Of a stretch of DNA of 7,172 nucleotides, positions 6,096-7,172 are shown one piece after another. The notes under the pieces were generated by a model, which made no database searches, had not been told where the DNA came from, and saw only the letters and a program-made list of their open reading frames with translations. Position 1 is the stretch's first letter. Every line of letters begins with the position of its first letter. The stretch is taken from positions 1 through 7,172 of the forward strand of contig NZ_CALKTQ010000240.1 of assembly GCF_937997465.1 (NCBI RefSeq), read 5' to 3'. The position numbers and the translations under genes were made by a program. Origin of the DNA: an uncultured Campylobacter sp. (GTDB lineage: Bacteria; Campylobacterota; Campylobacteria; Campylobacterales; Campylobacteraceae).

Positions 6096-6124
6096 ATTAT
6101 AAAAATAACCAAAAAGCTCCGACA
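6096..6124 (-). promoter_or_regulatory. Possible promoter of the antitoxin gene
   Basis: On the minus strand TATAAT is read from 6101 to 6096. TGTCGG, a poor -35 match, lies 17 nt upstream (6124-6119), and a CTTTTTGG T-run sits between them, as Campylobacter promoters often have. It would place the start about 30 nt before the antitoxin ATG. Phd/YefM antitoxins usually bind palindromes here; I see no clear one. A TATAAT is easily found by chance in such AT-rich DNA. Confidence 0.35.
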
Positions 6125-6146
6125 TTGTAACTATACTAACTATATT

Positions 6147-7169
6147 CTATTTACCCTCTGGGTCTAAGCCATTTAGGATGTAGCCAACCTCTTTGTCGCT
6201 TAGGTCGTAGTGTAAAAACTCTTTATAAAATTTCTTTGTCTCAGCTTCTATATTAATATCTTTAAAAAGCTCAGGATGTAAGGTCTTTGCCGCCCATAAA
6301 ATTTGCAAAGCCCCCTCAGCGCCGTATCTATCCCAACTAAAGACGCCAGCTGGATTTACATAGACTTTTTTGTTTTTGACAGCGTTTGTGCCGACATAGA
6401 CTTGATTTTCATATAGTTTTTTTAAAATTTCTGGTGCTTTGGCTCCACCTATGATGATCACGTCTGGGTTTATATTTATGATCTCTTCGGCATTAAGCTC
6501 TAGCATATTTCCAGCTTTTGAAACTGCATTTTGACCACCTGCAACTCTTATCCACTCATCTATGATCGTATTTGTGCCATCGGCCTTAAGTAAGTTCTTG
6601 CCATCGGCTATATGAAGCATTTTTGGTCTATCTGACACAGCGATCTTATCTGTTTTACTTAGCACTCTTTTGAGGTTGCCGTCAAAATACTCATTAAATT
6701 TCTGAGCGATTTTCGGTGCGTCGTCACCTATGACTTCAGCCATGATGGATATGCTCTTTTTCATATCAGCGTGATTTGTAAATGACGGATAAAGCACAGT
6801 AAAGCTATTTTTAGTTAGCTCTTCTTTGTTCTTTTTATCAGCGGCTATGACGATGTCAGGGTTTAGTTTGACTAGCTCTTCAGCCTGCAAACTCTTGCCA
6901 TTTACGCCGTTAGGTATGCTTGAAATTCTAGGATACACATGCGCAAACTACTTATTGTTTTTGATAAGATCAGTCGTCGCTACTATCTTATCAGCTCCGC
7001 CTAGCATCAAAACGATCTGGTTGTTTGCATACCAAAGTGTGGCGATCTTTTCCACATTTACAAGGACCTTGACGATGTCACCAGAGATATCTTTTACATC
7101 TCTAAACTGGGCTGCATTTAGCATAGATGCCATTAGCAGCGACAAAAAAGCGATGAAAATTCTTTTCAT
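6147..7169 (-). pseudogene. FecB/TroA-like ABC importer binding protein with one in-frame stop
   Basis: A complete-length gene (340 codons, ATG 7167-7169, TAG 6147-6149) interrupted by one TAG at 6948-6950 (codon 74). Both sides lie in the same frame, so it is a nonsense change, not a frameshift; TGG (Trp) or CAG (Gln) are simple ancestors. The product is a periplasmic receptor for Fe/Ni/B12-type chelates: signal peptide MKRIFIAFLSLLMASMLNAA with no lipobox Cys, then VLMLGGADKIVATTDLI, ELVKLNPDIVIAA (first lobe), a long linking helix, EIININPDVIIIGG (second lobe) and PAGVFSWDRYGAEGAL, which recalls Helicobacter/Campylobacter iron or nickel receptors. The substrate cannot be told. The rest is clean, so the stop looks recent. 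An internal start (GTG 6936-6938) would lack the signal peptide. The permease and ATPase downstream are also broken. Confidence 0.85.
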
Positions 7170-7172
7170 TTT

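Noticed and set aside
6147..6938. Separate 263-residue protein starting at GTG 6936-6938
   Set aside because: It is in phase with the upstream 73-codon piece and lacks a ribosome site and signal peptide. It is the remainder of the receptor gene after a nonsense codon.

Overview
The window looks like part of an AT-rich epsilonproteobacterial chromosome, most likely Campylobacter of the C. concisus/C. showae kind. This rests on base composition, the AGGAG-type ribosome site, a LapA/BapA-type retention module whose wording I associate with that group, and a FecB-like binding protein resembling Campylobacter/Helicobacter metal-chelate receptors. No database search was possible, so the species is an inference.

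Layout. Positions 1-288 hold no gene I can support. A good promoter (289-317) and ribosome site (351-356) drive the one large intact gene, 363-3572 (+): a 1069-residue type I-secreted surface adhesin. It has an N-terminal retention module with a TAAG (LapG-type) cleavage site, an unrecognised domain of about 275 residues, a long RTX-like/beta-solenoid repeat region and a C-terminal secretion domain. Its first ~520 bases differ sharply in composition from the rest (about 5 CpG in 361-900 against about 42 in 901-1440), so the gene looks like a mosaic. Downstream, 3573-4460 holds two further broken 3' ends of related genes, at 4023 and 4402, each followed by its own hairpin. A degenerate copy of the adhesin's own leader and start codon lies at 3845-3879. 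The simplest reading is a once-tandem family of retention-module adhesins that has been recombined and deleted.

On the opposite strand, 7169 to 4654 is a ruined metal-chelate (FecB/FecCD/FecE-type) ABC importer operon. The substrate-binding gene (6147-7169) is full length but has one in-frame TAG. The permease gene is reduced to about its last 50 codons (5343-5494). The ATPase (4654-5352) is broken by frameshifts and stops, although every ATPase motif can still be read. Between receptor and permease, where most of the permease gene should be, sits a Phd/YefM antitoxin gene (5807-6058, intact) with a dead RelE-like toxin (5597-5810).

Together: one plausible working surface protein, one intact but partnerless antitoxin, and otherwise a stretch of gene decay. 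The adhesin needs a type I secretion system, and its release would need a LapG-like protease; none of these is in the window.
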